Shown one piece after another: positions 45,493 to 56,928 of a stretch of 64,000 bases of DNA (the stretch's first letter is position 1; each line of letters begins with the position of its first letter). The DNA is from Nyssa sinensis. Lineage: Eukaryota; Streptophyta; Magnoliopsida; Cornales; Nyssaceae. Both the position numbers and the translations under genes were made by a program. Where the stretch lies: NCBI GenBank assembly GCA_008638375.1, contig CM018032.1, positions 40,115,355 to 40,179,354 on the forward strand. The letters run 5' to 3'. The notes beneath the pieces were generated by a model. The model saw only the letters and a program-made list of their open reading frames with translations, did not search any database and was not told where the DNA came from.

Positions 45493-46600
45493 AAAAAGAA
45501 CTCGTCTTTAAGTTAAATTGATATATACGTAACCACAAATTTGTTCATAACCCTGTTGAATCTTTTAAAAAACAATTGAAGACTCAGAAGTTTTTCCTTT
45601 AGCATTTTCTATGAAATCTATAATTTTAGGTACTTTATATACTAATAATAATGCTCTTATAATAAAACAATTTTTTTCTTGTTCCACTACAAGTTTAATC
45701 TCTTTGGAAGCATCATAATTATCCTTCATAAATTCAGGTTCATCTTCATCTTTAACATTGAGCACTGTCATGAAAATTTCTTCTCTCTTCCCCAAAAGTG
45801 TTTGTTGAATCTATTAAATCTAAATTTCTTTCTCCACGATAGGAATTTTAATCAATTCCTCATCTTTTTCCATTGCACCAACTATTTCAGCAACAGCAAT
45901 AGAGATATATTTCGTTCTATTGTTTAACTCATTGTGATCATCTTCGAGGAAAGGGAGAATTTGATCTTGGCTTTCTCAATAAGGATGGGCATGTCTTCTA
46001 ATGGTGTAATATCTATAACCTTCTCACTCAAAGTAGCCTCAACAATTTTAGATTTTACTTGTACCTTTTTATTTGTGCTTTTACATGTTGGCCTGTATTT
46101 ATCTTCTAAAATCTGCAAATAATGGCAAAAATTTATCCATTAGTAGTTTTTTCATTCTTTGCCATCAATGAATGCACTTTTTATCTTATAGTTGACTATG
46201 TCTTTGTAAATCAAGCCACCTCCTTTACGTGAATCCAATGAGTTTATCTTCTACCCAAAAATATTCTTTTTCTTTTGAAAGTCTCAAATCATAAAGATAA
46301 TTATCCAGATCATAAACCCAATCATGAAAGTCTTCAAAGTAAAAAATTATCATCAAAATCAGGAAGTCTTTTGTAATTACTAGTAACTCTGCCTTCAGGT
46401 TGTCCTTGGGCAAATCCCCCAGCATGGTTCCTGTCGACTTGGGGCTCTCTATTGGCATTGAGAGTAAGCCCCATAAGTATCTCGCAGATTTGGCCGAATT
46501 GATCGCTGACTTGCTGCATATGTTCTTCTATCATCATGCATAAAGCCTCCGTTTCATGACGGATGTCAATGAGATTTTTTATTCCGTCTTCACCAACTTC
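45493..46600 (-). pseudogene. gag-like region of a minus-strand Ty3-type element without pol
   Basis: After the PBS (about 46625) the minus strand opens at 46606 (MIEVGEDGIKNLIDI...), with KRLPDFDDNFLL and then, in another frame, DWVYDLDNYLYDLRLSKEKE and WWQRMKKLLMDKFLP, the order seen in plant Ty3 gag (a D-x-x-W region, then the W-x-x-M-K-x-L-M-x-x-F-L-P block). Further frames (46118-45924, 45795-45565) are Lys/Glu-rich and unrecognised. No protease, RT or integrase is present between the two LTRs, so the element is non-autonomous or has lost pol. Several stops break the frame. Confidence 0.6.
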
Positions 46601-46611
46601 GATCAAGTTAG

Positions 46612-46862
46612 GCGAATCCTCACTCTAATACCAAATAATACAGAACAAAAAAGTAGAAAGGATAATCGAACACGTCAAATTTTTATAAAACAAGTAGCAT
46701 GGAGACTCCTCACCCAACAAGAGAAAATAATTCTCTAAAATTCATAATTCAATATTATTGATAAAAAAACCTTAACGAAAAAGACCTATTACATCATACT
46801 TACTCCTATTTTGACTAGGAAATCATAACTACTATTTTATACTAATCCTAATACAATAAAGA
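46612..46862 (-). repeat. PBS and truncated 5' LTR of the gag-only element
   Basis: On minus, TTGGTATTAGAGTGAGG (46629-46613) is an initiator-Met-type PBS. The LTR upstream (46635-46862) matches the 3' two-thirds of 45479-45058 (TTCCTAGTCAAAATAGG, ATGATGTAATAGGTCTT) but lacks about its first 180 bases, so the element is broken at about 46862. Confidence 0.65.
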
Positions 46863-46899
46863 GTAAATGGTTTAATTGGAGGGGTGCTTTAGAGATGAT

Positions 46900-47800
46900 C
46901 CACTATGGCTTCATTGGATGCGCGACTGAACTTTAGATCATTAGGGAAGGCCTTAAACTTGAAAGTTGTGGAATTGGACTGTGAAGTGGTGGTTAACCTC
47001 ATCAGAAATCAAAACTCAGCTGATAATGAATACATTGCTCTAGTGGAAGACAGTAGGAGCTATGCCTATGCCTTGCAGATATAAACTTGTGTTTTCAGTT
47101 TCACTCATATTCTACGTGAAGGCAACCGCTTGCCAATTTGGGAGCTAACCAAAGAGAAAAGCTAAGGGTTTTGGACAAACCTCTAACTGAGATACAACAC
47201 CTGATGTTGGCCTACTTATGTTAAGCAAACAGATAATAATAAGAGAGCTAAATTGAGAGATCTGATAGATTTAGTGATTTACATGTATGTAACAATTTTA
47301 CCACTTTGGAATTTGACCATTGCAAGTGTTATTTTCAGTAATGGCTCTAGTTAAAGAAGTAATCTTTCTAATATCCATGTTTTATACAAACAGGTCCTCA
47401 ACTTCTCATTGGCCTGGGCTCAGTGAATAACATATACTACTGTAGTGGAAGATAATAGGAGCCATACCTTACGCATTTAAACTTGTGTTTTTTACTCATA
47501 CTCCACGTTAAGGCAACTGTTGTCCTGACTATGTTGCCAATTTGGGAGGTAACCAAAGAGAGAAGGTAAAGGGTCTTGGGAAAAGCTCCACCAAAGATGC
47601 AGCACCTGCTACTCGCCTACTTAGCATCATGTGCTTTAATTTGTTCATGCCTCTTGGGAGGCTGTTCTATGTCCATTCTACCAAAAATAAAAAGTAAAAA
47701 AAAAAAAATCACATCCATGTATGTTTGTTTATGGCTTAATTTTGGATGGATGATTTATTGGCCATACTTCAGGTTGGTTGTTGCAGTTCATTGGACACTG
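46900..47800 (+). pseudogene. RNase H-like (RVT_3-type) fragment in two partial copies
   Basis: 46951-47170 encodes LNLKVVELDCEVVVNLIRNQ, then YIALVEDSRSYAYALQI, a stop, then CVFSFTHILREGNRLPIW. This matches the C-terminal half of plant RNase H-like domains found alone or at the end of LINE polyproteins (VWVELDS, LVxDCR, HxxREGNxxAD). A second, partly overlapping copy at about 47430-47570 repeats GTGGAAGA-AGTAGGAGC-type sequence, TTAAACTTGTGTTTT and the HILREGN-like part, then continues. Both carry stops and frameshifts. Whether this was a LINE tail or a separate gene is not decidable here. Confidence 0.55.
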
Positions 47801-50176
47801 TTATGACACGTGAGACCAAACATGCTAACCTTTGTGTTGGTCTTGAGGTGTTTTAGGGTTATAATTAATTAATTAAGGAATTAATTTAATCAACTAACTA
47901 CTCTATAACAGTTACACAGATAATCCTAAATTATTTTTCTAATTTAATTAACTGAATTAATTAGTTAAGAATTATAAACTTAAGTGATAAAACCAAGTAT
48001 TTAAATAGTTATTTAAATTAAGACTCCTTTTAGTACTTCGACCAAATACTTAAATCAATCAGAATAACAAACACAATAATAAAGAACACGTGAAATGTGA
48101 TCATATGGAGGAAATCTTTTGGGGAATAAAATCCACCGTTGCAAGAGAACATATCACTAAGAAAATTAATCAATACAAGTATCAACAAACCATTGATTAG
48201 TAACTTCGCTATGCTGCCTAGTAGACTTACACCATTAGTTAATCCTTTACATAATCAGTTGCGTAATGTCCTTATCTGATAATTGCATTTTTTAATCGTA
48301 CACTTTATAGCAACCACTTTAACCACGATTTGACAATTTTCAAATCCACATAATTCATGGGGTGGTACTGGAAGTGTCCTCAAATGTTATCTTAGAAAAA
48401 AAAGGCCCTTTACAATCACCTTTGTAAAGTAGGGACTATATCAAATTCAAACTCTAATATAGTTGATTTAATCACAAGGATTCAAGAAGTACCAAAGTGC
48501 TTTATATGGATGTCAGGGATGCCGTCTAGAATGCAAATCTCACAATTCACATACAAAGAAAATCACACATTATGTTTATATAGGCTAAACTAGCCCTAGT
48601 TAAATTCGGATTTGGGCAGTCAATAGAAATCTCCAAAAATTGGCATGTGTTCGTATGGGAGGGGGTTTTTTCGTTCGAGCGTAGCTTCGTTTGAACGAAC
48701 TTGAACCACATTTGAAAGGTCTAGGTATGAGTTTTGCTATTTTTTTCAATTTCAAATTTTAACGTGAGTTCAAAACCACTAAGTGTCAGAAGGACATTTT
48801 TAGACATTTTAACCATCTTTTAAGCCTATCATCAAAACTTAAAAAGTGCCTAACCTATGTATCATTAAATAAAAGTCTATGTAGAATTCAAAACACTGAA
48901 AGACTAAATGCACACACATCTTACAGATGTACCTAATATGAATGCATGATGTGTATATGTGTTTATACTTTTCTTGCAGTAGATATGAAGCAATAAGATG
49001 TTTTCAATATTTTTCATGTATCTTCAGAAATACTTAACTGTAATTCAGTTTGGTTTAATCAAGTCTTCAAGCAAGAGATTGACTAATGTTGTAAAGGCAA
49101 TGAGACTTGATCTGTCCTAACAATCACAAACTCAATAAAGATTTTTGTAATAAATTTCCAGCACATACACTTGCATAGTAAATTTCACAATTGTGTAACA
49201 TAAACTTACAATCTCCCAATTTGGTAATTTTATGAAAAAATGTAAAAGTAATTTTTTAATTACAATAACTGACCAATTACATTTTTCCAATACCAAAAAT
49301 CAACTAAGATCACTAATGGAAAAGTGACCAATAACAATCATAATCTGCCATGACCCAAAAACTGTAAGTGAAGATATTTGTTATTTGCACAACACAACTA
49401 AACAAACATAACATAAGTAGCATCTATCTTATGATAATAAACAAATACTAAAATACTTAAGAGAAGTAAATAAAGATAAAAAGATAATCTCTTTATTAAA
49501 ATAATACTCCCCCTCAATTAAAGTAGATTTAATAAAAAAATTATAGTATCTCTTCCTTTTTGTGATAAAATAACAAGGGTAAGAATATAAAGAGAGACAA
49601 TTAGATGGACTAAGACTAGATAGTTAATACTAAATATAGAAAACATGTATCATCTGTCACTATCTGGGCCCAAAGACCTAAGTAGTGTTGTAAAATCACC
49701 ATAAAATATTTATAATTAAGTTTACATGGTTAATCAAGTCAACAGAAATCAACTGGACTTCCGAACACTAAGTTTGACCAAGGCGCTGTCGCGTTAAGCC
49801 ATAGAAAATTTGAAATCTTTGAATTTGGCCTTACAAAGTCCCGGTAATTGTTTCTTAGGTATCCAATAGTCTAAAAATGATTTTTAATAAATTTTAACTA
49901 TAGGGGTAACTCACCCAACTAGCTATGGTCCAATGTGCTATTTTTTAAAATAGAAATTATCTTTCTGAAAGGGAAAGTTGACTTTTATTCTTAAGGAATT
50001 AGGTCTTGGGACTATTTTTATTGGTTCCAAATAGGGGGTTCTTCCTTATTTACATTATAATGTCTTAAGTAAATAAAATTATTTAATTAAATGACATTTA
50101 ATGTAAATAAGGTGTCCACTAACAATGTTGTTTGTGTAGTAGAGTGTAGAGAAAATTTTACTTTCTGTCCATTTCA
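47801..50176 (-). mobile_element. Probable copia-type 3' region and LTR (minus sense)
   Basis: On minus, AATTGGGAGATTGTAAG near 49212 and AATTGAGGGGGAGTATTA near 49513 look like Ty1/copia polypurine tracts preceding an LTR. CACCGTTGCAAGAGA (48130) is a motif common in plant copia LTRs. No pol survives and I could not find paired LTR ends, so the call rests on motifs only. No gene is seen in this 2.4-kb stretch. Confidence 0.35.
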
Positions 50177-50220
50177 GTCGATCATTTAGTCGACTGAGTC
50201 TAGTTTTCAATCAACTGATT
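50176..50220. repeat. AGTCGACT palindromic motifs, left cluster
   Basis: CAGTCGATCA (50177) and AGTCGACTGA (50189) continue, across solo LTR 5, with ATTCAGTCGACTGAA at about 53761, CAGTCGACTAG at 53815 and ATTCAGTCGACTGAA at 53857. Confidence 0.6.
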
Positions 50221-50229
50221 CTCCCATTC

Positions 50230-53200
50230 TGTAGAGACCTGAAAATTGAAGATAAATTTTTTGTTTTTCCAGTAGGGTTGTGATACCCTGACCCGAGTTA
50301 GGTAGTGCCGAACCAAGTTAAACTGTAACCGAACCGGGTTAAGTGAGGCCATGACATGTAACTTAGAATCAAACACTAATTTATTATCTAAATAAAGTTT
50401 GATGTACAGTTTAATAATAGACAATTTCGAGTATTCGAGGCCTGTCGTACTAAAAGCCCGGGAATTATGAGAAAAGTGCATGTGAATGATCATATTATAA
50501 ATTTAGGAAAATAATTAAATAATAAAAGAAATGAAATTATAAAAGTGGAGAGCATGTGATAATAAAAATAATGTGATAGTAATAATAATAAAATAATGTG
50601 ATAATAAATAAAATGAAATGAAATAATAAACTAATAAAGAGAGATATAGCAACGTAGAAGCTGCTCGAACAATTGAGAAATTGATTAAAAAAGGGGGGCA
50701 CTTTCTAGCATGCTTTATGTAGGTGGGAACCGACAGTGAGAAGAATACTGTAGAAGCAAGTGGAAGAAATATATATATATATATATATAAATATAAAAGA
50801 GCAGCAGGTCGGTGTGTGTATATATATATATATATACGTGTGTATCGGCAACAAGAGATGGCGTGTCTACTATTGGGGAAAAAGAGAAAAATAAAGAAAA
50901 GAAAGAAATGAGTGAGTGTTGTGTGTGTCAATGTATGTGTTAGGAAAGGCAGCAGCCTGCCGACTTGACGGACAAAGAGAAACAGTGTAAAATATATATA
51001 TATATATACATATATATACCACAAATATTTTCATAAAATATAATGTAGAAGGTGGAGAAGTGATGGGTGCAGAGAAGGGAAGTCAGGAAATGGAAAAAAA
51101 AAAGAAAAAAAAAAAAGGAAAACAGTGGGCAGCGGTGGCATACAGCAGGTGAGGAAGAGAAAAGAAAAGAAAAACAGAGCAGCCGAGAGTGCAGAGAGAT
51201 GGCGGTGTAGGTTGAGAGTTGCAGCAGGAAAATATATATATATATATATATTTATATGTGTATGTTGTGACGGTGGAGCAAAGAGTTGGAACAACAACAA
51301 GCTTATCAGTATATATATCTATATGTATGTGTGTGGGTGTTAAACCAGAAGAAGTGGAGCAGCAGGAGCTACTGTTGCAAGATGGACGTGAGGCTGATGT
51401 TGGGCAGTTGTGGACTGACTCTGATGATAAATAGAAGCAACAGAGGCTTATGAGAGGAAGTGGTGGAGCAGCAACGGTATCAGGCGGATTTGGGGGTTGA
51501 TTTGGCATTGAGAGAGGCATTGTAGGGAGCTTGTATTTTGGGTGCCTTCACGTCAGATACTGGATTATCAAGTGAGTGATTCTAGCTTCCAAATTATCAG
51601 CTATAACTGCAAGATTTTGAATCTGAAATTGGGCATTGTTTGGAAGCTATGGGAACTGTTGGAGGAGTCGTTGTGCTACGGGATTCTAGGGGGCTAATTT
51701 CTGGAATTTTGGAGACTTTGCAAATTTTGGTTGGTAAATGGAAAACTACTGGGAGGACTGCTGTTGCAATCCTTGCAACTTGGAGAGTTGTTGGCTCCCT
51801 CGACAAAGATGGCTTAAGCCTAATTTGTCTTCTAATTAAAGAATAGCCTTAGGTGATCTAATTGGTTTGAAGAGTCAACAATAAATTAGTTATATAAGGA
51901 GTTTGAGCCAAGGCTAGGTTAAGATTACATCTAAAATTGGTTCTGTCAGTTATGGGTTAGTTTGAGAAGGGTTCAAATCAGTTGGGTCTTAATTGAGTTA
52001 GACCTCCAGTTTGTTGCCAAACTAGGAGCAGTTGTAAAATGATGATTGTAGTGCCAGTGGAATGTTGACTGTAGCTAAACAAAGGTTAGACTTAATTATT
52101 GTTTAGCTATTTCAGATTAAGAATAGAACTTTGTGGAATTATAATTATGCTCAGAATTTATGGTTAATTGTGAATTGACCCAAGTAATAAAATAATGTTT
52201 AATTTAAATAATTCAAAAAGGAGAAATTTCAAAAATGCCCCTAAGTCAAAAAGTAGTCAAACGGACTCCGATTAAAATAAAAGAATAGCAAAATTTTTAT
52301 TATTTCGAGCATTTCAGAGTCAATCGTGGAGTCCGATTTGCGAAAAGAAGTCTCAAAAAATAAAAGACCCGTAAAAGTGCAAATGATCATTTTGCCCTTT
52401 TTCGTACGGATGTCCAAATTAAATTCCGCGAAAGCCTAAATCGACTTTGTTCGACGTTCCAGATTTAATGGTAAAGTCTATTCAAGAAAAAAAGATACCA
52501 ATGGTAAAGAGACATAACATTTGATGAATAGCATAAATTTATGTGATGATACACTGAGACATAAATTGTGAATCTTAGGAACACTGAAAGGAAAGGAGAC
52601 GACAGTTTGATCTTCTAGACAGATATAGTTAGAGGATTGCGTTATCACCGGTCGGTTTGACTACGTAACGGATACAACTCCCTAGAGTTGAGACGAACCC
52701 TATCAGGTATGATATTTTGCTAAGTAAGGAATATGATTAAGTTTAGGAATCATTACCATGTTGATTGAATGAATCATGTGCTTATTTGAAGTTAGAAAAT
52801 CACATAGGGAATGGTTGCTTTGGAACAAAACCTAGAGTTGATTGTCTATGTATTTATGTGTTCTTTGTTATTCTTTGGGAGCTATGATTTATTCCATGTG
52901 TTGGTGCCGTGTGTGATTTATGTTTTTGGAGAATTGTCAAGATTGTGAATGTGTGAATCGAGCATGTGTTTAAATTGATTGTTCATGACATACAAACTTG
53001 TGGAAGAAGTTTTGTGATTTAAATGTCATTGTTGCTTTAAGTATAATGTATTATTTAAAGCATACTCCATGTGTTGGTAAAATGCTTCATTGAGACTGCA
53101 TGATTGCATGGTGGAATCAAGTCATATTGGCATGGTGTGATTCTTGAAAGCATAGTGTGGGTTGAACACGCGGTGCTATGCATTATGAGGGTACAGATCT

Positions 53201-53759
53201 TGTGGTGAAAAACCCAAAATTGGCTATTGCATTAGTGCCCAGTATCCAACGGATGCGATCTGTGAATGGGACATTGGTACTCAGGATCCATCGGAAGTGA
53301 ATCTGTAAACGAGACATCAGTGTGGCATAGAGTTTACATGGGTGTGTCACGCATACTGCCTTTGCATTATGTTGATGAATTAGATGGAATGTAGATTATA
53401 AATGTACACTTGCACATGCCACGCCTTAATTTTGTTCCTTGCATTAGCATTGTGTCATACCAGCAGTTGCGCTGACCCATTCGTGGGATATCGTATTACA
53501 GATGACGCTCCTGGTACTTGAGACTTGATGAAGTCTTGAAGGAAGGAGGGGAAAAGAACCTTAAAGTATATTTGGCCCTTGGGGCATATTTTGTGATGTA
53601 AGGGCTTAAGCCCAAATGACATGTAAGATATATTTATGGAACGTGCTTGACGTGTATATATGTTGAAGGGAATGAATATATGATAGATTGAATCCATTAA
53701 ATTGTCTTTTATTTTCTTTTCACTCACTCCCCGGGTTTGTGAAAATTTGGGGCGTGACA
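50230..53759 (+). mobile_element. Solo LTR 5 (TGTAGAGACC...GGGGCGTGACA), 3.5 kb, TSD CATTC
   Basis: It starts TGTAGAGACCTGAAAA at 50230 and ends GGGGCGTGACA at 53759. CATTC is at 50225-50229 and 53760-53764. Only its first 48 bases follow solo LTR 2. From 50278 the sequence (GATACCCTGACCCGAG) is like the start of a TGTAACACCCTGACC LTR, and its middle (52230-52700) matches solo LTR 4. It has microsatellites at 50770-50840, 50990-51018, 51233-51260 and 51312-51340. Apparent ORFs in it are not supported. Confidence 0.93.
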
Positions 53760-55818
53760 CATTCAGTCGACTGAAAGTTCGGGTTTGTCGGGTTCTTTAC
53801 CTTCTGTTAATTCCAGTCGACTAGTCCTTCCATTTAGTTAAGTAGTTCTTTCATTCAGTCGACTGAATCAGTTGTCAAACACCTGAACTTGGCACAACAT
53901 AAATAAAGTGTTCTTAACATCTAATCACCTCATTTTACAAGATCAGAGAGTTTTATACATGTCATTAATTAGCCCCAAATCACAAAACATCACCGTATAC
54001 AAAACATCCCAACATATGTCAAATTTGATTACATTTCAAGGAACTTGAATCCTATAAGCTCAACATCAAGGCCAACATATGGCCACTTTTACATGAGTTT
54101 ACACAAATCAAAGGAAAAATCAACATGAACAAAATATATATAATTAGTTATCCAAGTTCAATTCACCAAGATGTCCAAAAGGGCTTCAAATATGATTTCT
54201 TAACCACGTGAGCACTTTACCCATACTTGCAATCTGGTGGGGGTCAATATAATAACCCTAGTAAGAAACCTCTAAACATAGGAAAAAGTAAGTGGTGATA
54301 CGTATATGCTTGTGCTAGTGTAATGTCATATAAGTGGTCACTGAACACGCATTGCCAATAAGGACAAAGATTCAAGAATTATCAATATCTCATATGTCAA
54401 TGCAAATAATCATCTAAAAGAGAAGCACCATCCAAGTTCAACAAGATATTAGCAAATTAGTAGAGGTTTCATACTTTATCCATATTATTCCAATTCTCCA
54501 AATTTTCATCTCAAGCTCTCAAAGTCTCAATCCCCAAAGACTATTCTCCTAGTTGGCCCCCGATAAGCCTATGTGTTTTATGGGTTACTAACCCAATGGA
54601 GACACACGACTACCTATGCGGGTTTACAACTCACAAGCCGAATGGAGACACCATCCAAAACAAAATATCAAACCCCGGGTAATTGCAATCTCACCATGCT
54701 CAAGAGCACACAATAGATGTGTCTAGTATCCAACCCAACATCCTTCCTTTTCCAAGTTCTCATTCTTATCGTTTCGTAACCATTCAATCAAGGATCATGT
54801 TCAAAGTGTTACATTACTTCATCAATAAATTAACCATGCATGTAATCACACTCAAACATTATAGATTTACAACAAATATTCATGTGGAAAATTCTACAAA
54901 CACTTAGTGAGTAAAGAAGTTTTATACACATCGTACATGGAACCCACATTAGGAATACACTATCTAATCATTTTGCATTTAACTGGGAGTATAATCAATG
55001 TCAAAACAAGGTAAAAATGAATCAGTCTAAGATAAAATAATCAAGTCTTCAAATCATATGCAACATACTGTCAAATATTCAAGAACTAGCACATGTATAT
55101 CATGAAATGAGATGATGAACTATCAAATCTACCTATACACATACTCTTCATCTAGGTTTAAAAGTTCCTACCTTGTTTCTTGAAGGTTTATACAAAACCC
55201 TAGCTTGTTCTCTTCCTTTTACTCGATTTTCCTTCAAACTCTAGCCTTTGAATCGTTGTAAGAATCCCAAAGATGGAAGATTTAGCCATAGAAATCCTTG
55301 ATGAGCCATGATTTAGTGAGAAGATGAAGAAAATTAAGGAATGGATAGAGCCCAAGCTCCCCCATTACAAGCCGTGAATGTAGATAGAGAAACAAAAAAA
55401 AAATGAGATGGGGCTCTCACTTAGTCATGGTTAGGGGGTATTCATACCCCTAAAACCCTAATTTTTATTAATTACAATTACACCTTTCATTTAAGTGATT
55501 TTCCTTCTATCATTTAAATGCCCTTTTTGTCATTTCCATGTGTACACAGTGCTATTCATTACAAACCCAATATTCTAAAGTTCATATAAGTCATGATACA
55601 ATATTTATTGGGTACTACACTCATGCAAACTCGCGATGATGGTAAAATGACTATTTTGCCCCTATAGTCATTTAATGTGTTTAAATGAACCCTAATGGCT
55701 CCCAAAATTTTTCTAACCCAATAATTATTATAATAAATCAATTATATATCATTCTTATTCATTATTTATATTTCTAAATATTTATTAAATATTACAAAAT
55801 TTATGGGACGTTAGATCA
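53760..55818 (-). mobile_element. AGTCGACT region and an old long-LTR remnant
   Basis: Up to about 53880 the sequence contains the palindromic AGTCGACT motifs. From about 53930 to 55818 it resembles a minus-sense Ty3 LTR, with AACGTCCCATAAATTTTG at the sense 5' end (minus 55813), a block CTATAGGGGCAAAATAGTCA and CTACCTTGTTTCTTGAAGG. Ends are not clear and no target duplication is visible. No gene is seen. Confidence 0.45.
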
Positions 55819-56928
55819 TAAAGCACATTTATCAAGTAAACCAGCAACTAGATAATAAAATATGTGAGATATCTGATAGAAATAGAATAGTACCATCATA
55901 TATACATATTATCAAGAAGTATAAAGGATTTAGATATGAGATAATGAAATAAAGGCAAAGGTATCTAATCCAAAGTCGAAAGATCCTACGTCATCTACCG
56001 AGACATATCTTGAGACTGAGTCTACTTAGTAGAGTCATCTCTATCATTAGAAGAATCAGATCCATGTCCCACTACTTCAGTATCTGCCTCACCATAAGGA
56101 TAATGTAATGCTCTTATGGGATTAAAATGTGCAACTCGACCCATATCATCTACCTAATCTTGTAGATCATGTATCTGATCCTCAATATGGATGAGTCAGC
56201 CAGGGATAGTTTGTATCTCAGTAACTATCTGATCAAAGCTCATCTATAGTGTCCAAGTGATCGAAGGTGAAACTAATATCGATAGACTAACCTTATCAAT
56301 TGTAGTAGTAGGCCAAGAAAATGGTTGATGCTCATCCTCCCTAACAGGTCTATGCAACTGACCTAAACTATGTGAAACTAATATGTCAATGATAGTGGTT
56401 ATCTAGGTAAGCTCACTCATTATGAGTCGAAGACCATAGTGGTCTCCAGGAATCCTAGTCAATAAGATAGGAAATATTAAACTAACCTTACATTGAATAT
56501 GGACAATGTCGCACATAAGTCGACAAATGAGGGAGGGACGGTCAATGACTATGCCAGACGCAATGGTATAGAGAAGTCTTGTCATCTCATCCGTGAGATA
56601 TATGACATGACTCCGCAGGAAGATGAAAGCAGACATAAATATATATAGAAGCTTAATTTTTCTGACTAGGCTAGAGCTAGAAAGGTCAGTGAATGTCATA
56701 TTAGTTTCTTGTGTCAAATAAGACACAACCTGTTCCAAGGGCTCAAATAAGTAAGGAAAGACCCTAAGTGGGTTTTGTTGATGTTTGGGTAGGTGTAGAA
56801 ACTCTACTACGACAGCTAGTGTCATCTATATCATACGTGATCTTATGTATGATACCATGGTGTGTGTGTGTGTGTGTGTGTGCACATATCATAGCTACTG
56901 ATACCTCAGTAGAAAGCACAAACAGTCT
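55819..56928 (-). pseudogene. Antisense plant-transposon ORF fragment (Transposase_32-like)
   Basis: The minus-strand frame 56825-56403 (140 codons, MTLAVVVEFLHLPKHQQNPL at the start) contains LLYIFMSAFIFLRSHVIYLT, then LYTIASGIVIDRPSLICRLM and a FPILLTRI segment. The pattern hydrophobic block - 'I...G..I..P.LI..L' - 'FP.L.T.I' is that of the 'putative plant transposon protein' domain. Stops follow at 56400 and beyond; further minus-strand fragments to 55950 are Asp/Ser-rich. It probably came from an element nearby rather than a host gene. A TG microsatellite lies at 56861-56881. Confidence 0.4.

Noticed and set aside
50515..51520. Minus-strand frames of 169 and 145 codons
   Set aside because: Low-complexity Tyr/Phe/Ser/Pro frames over microsatellites inside solo LTR 5; no motif and no conserved start.
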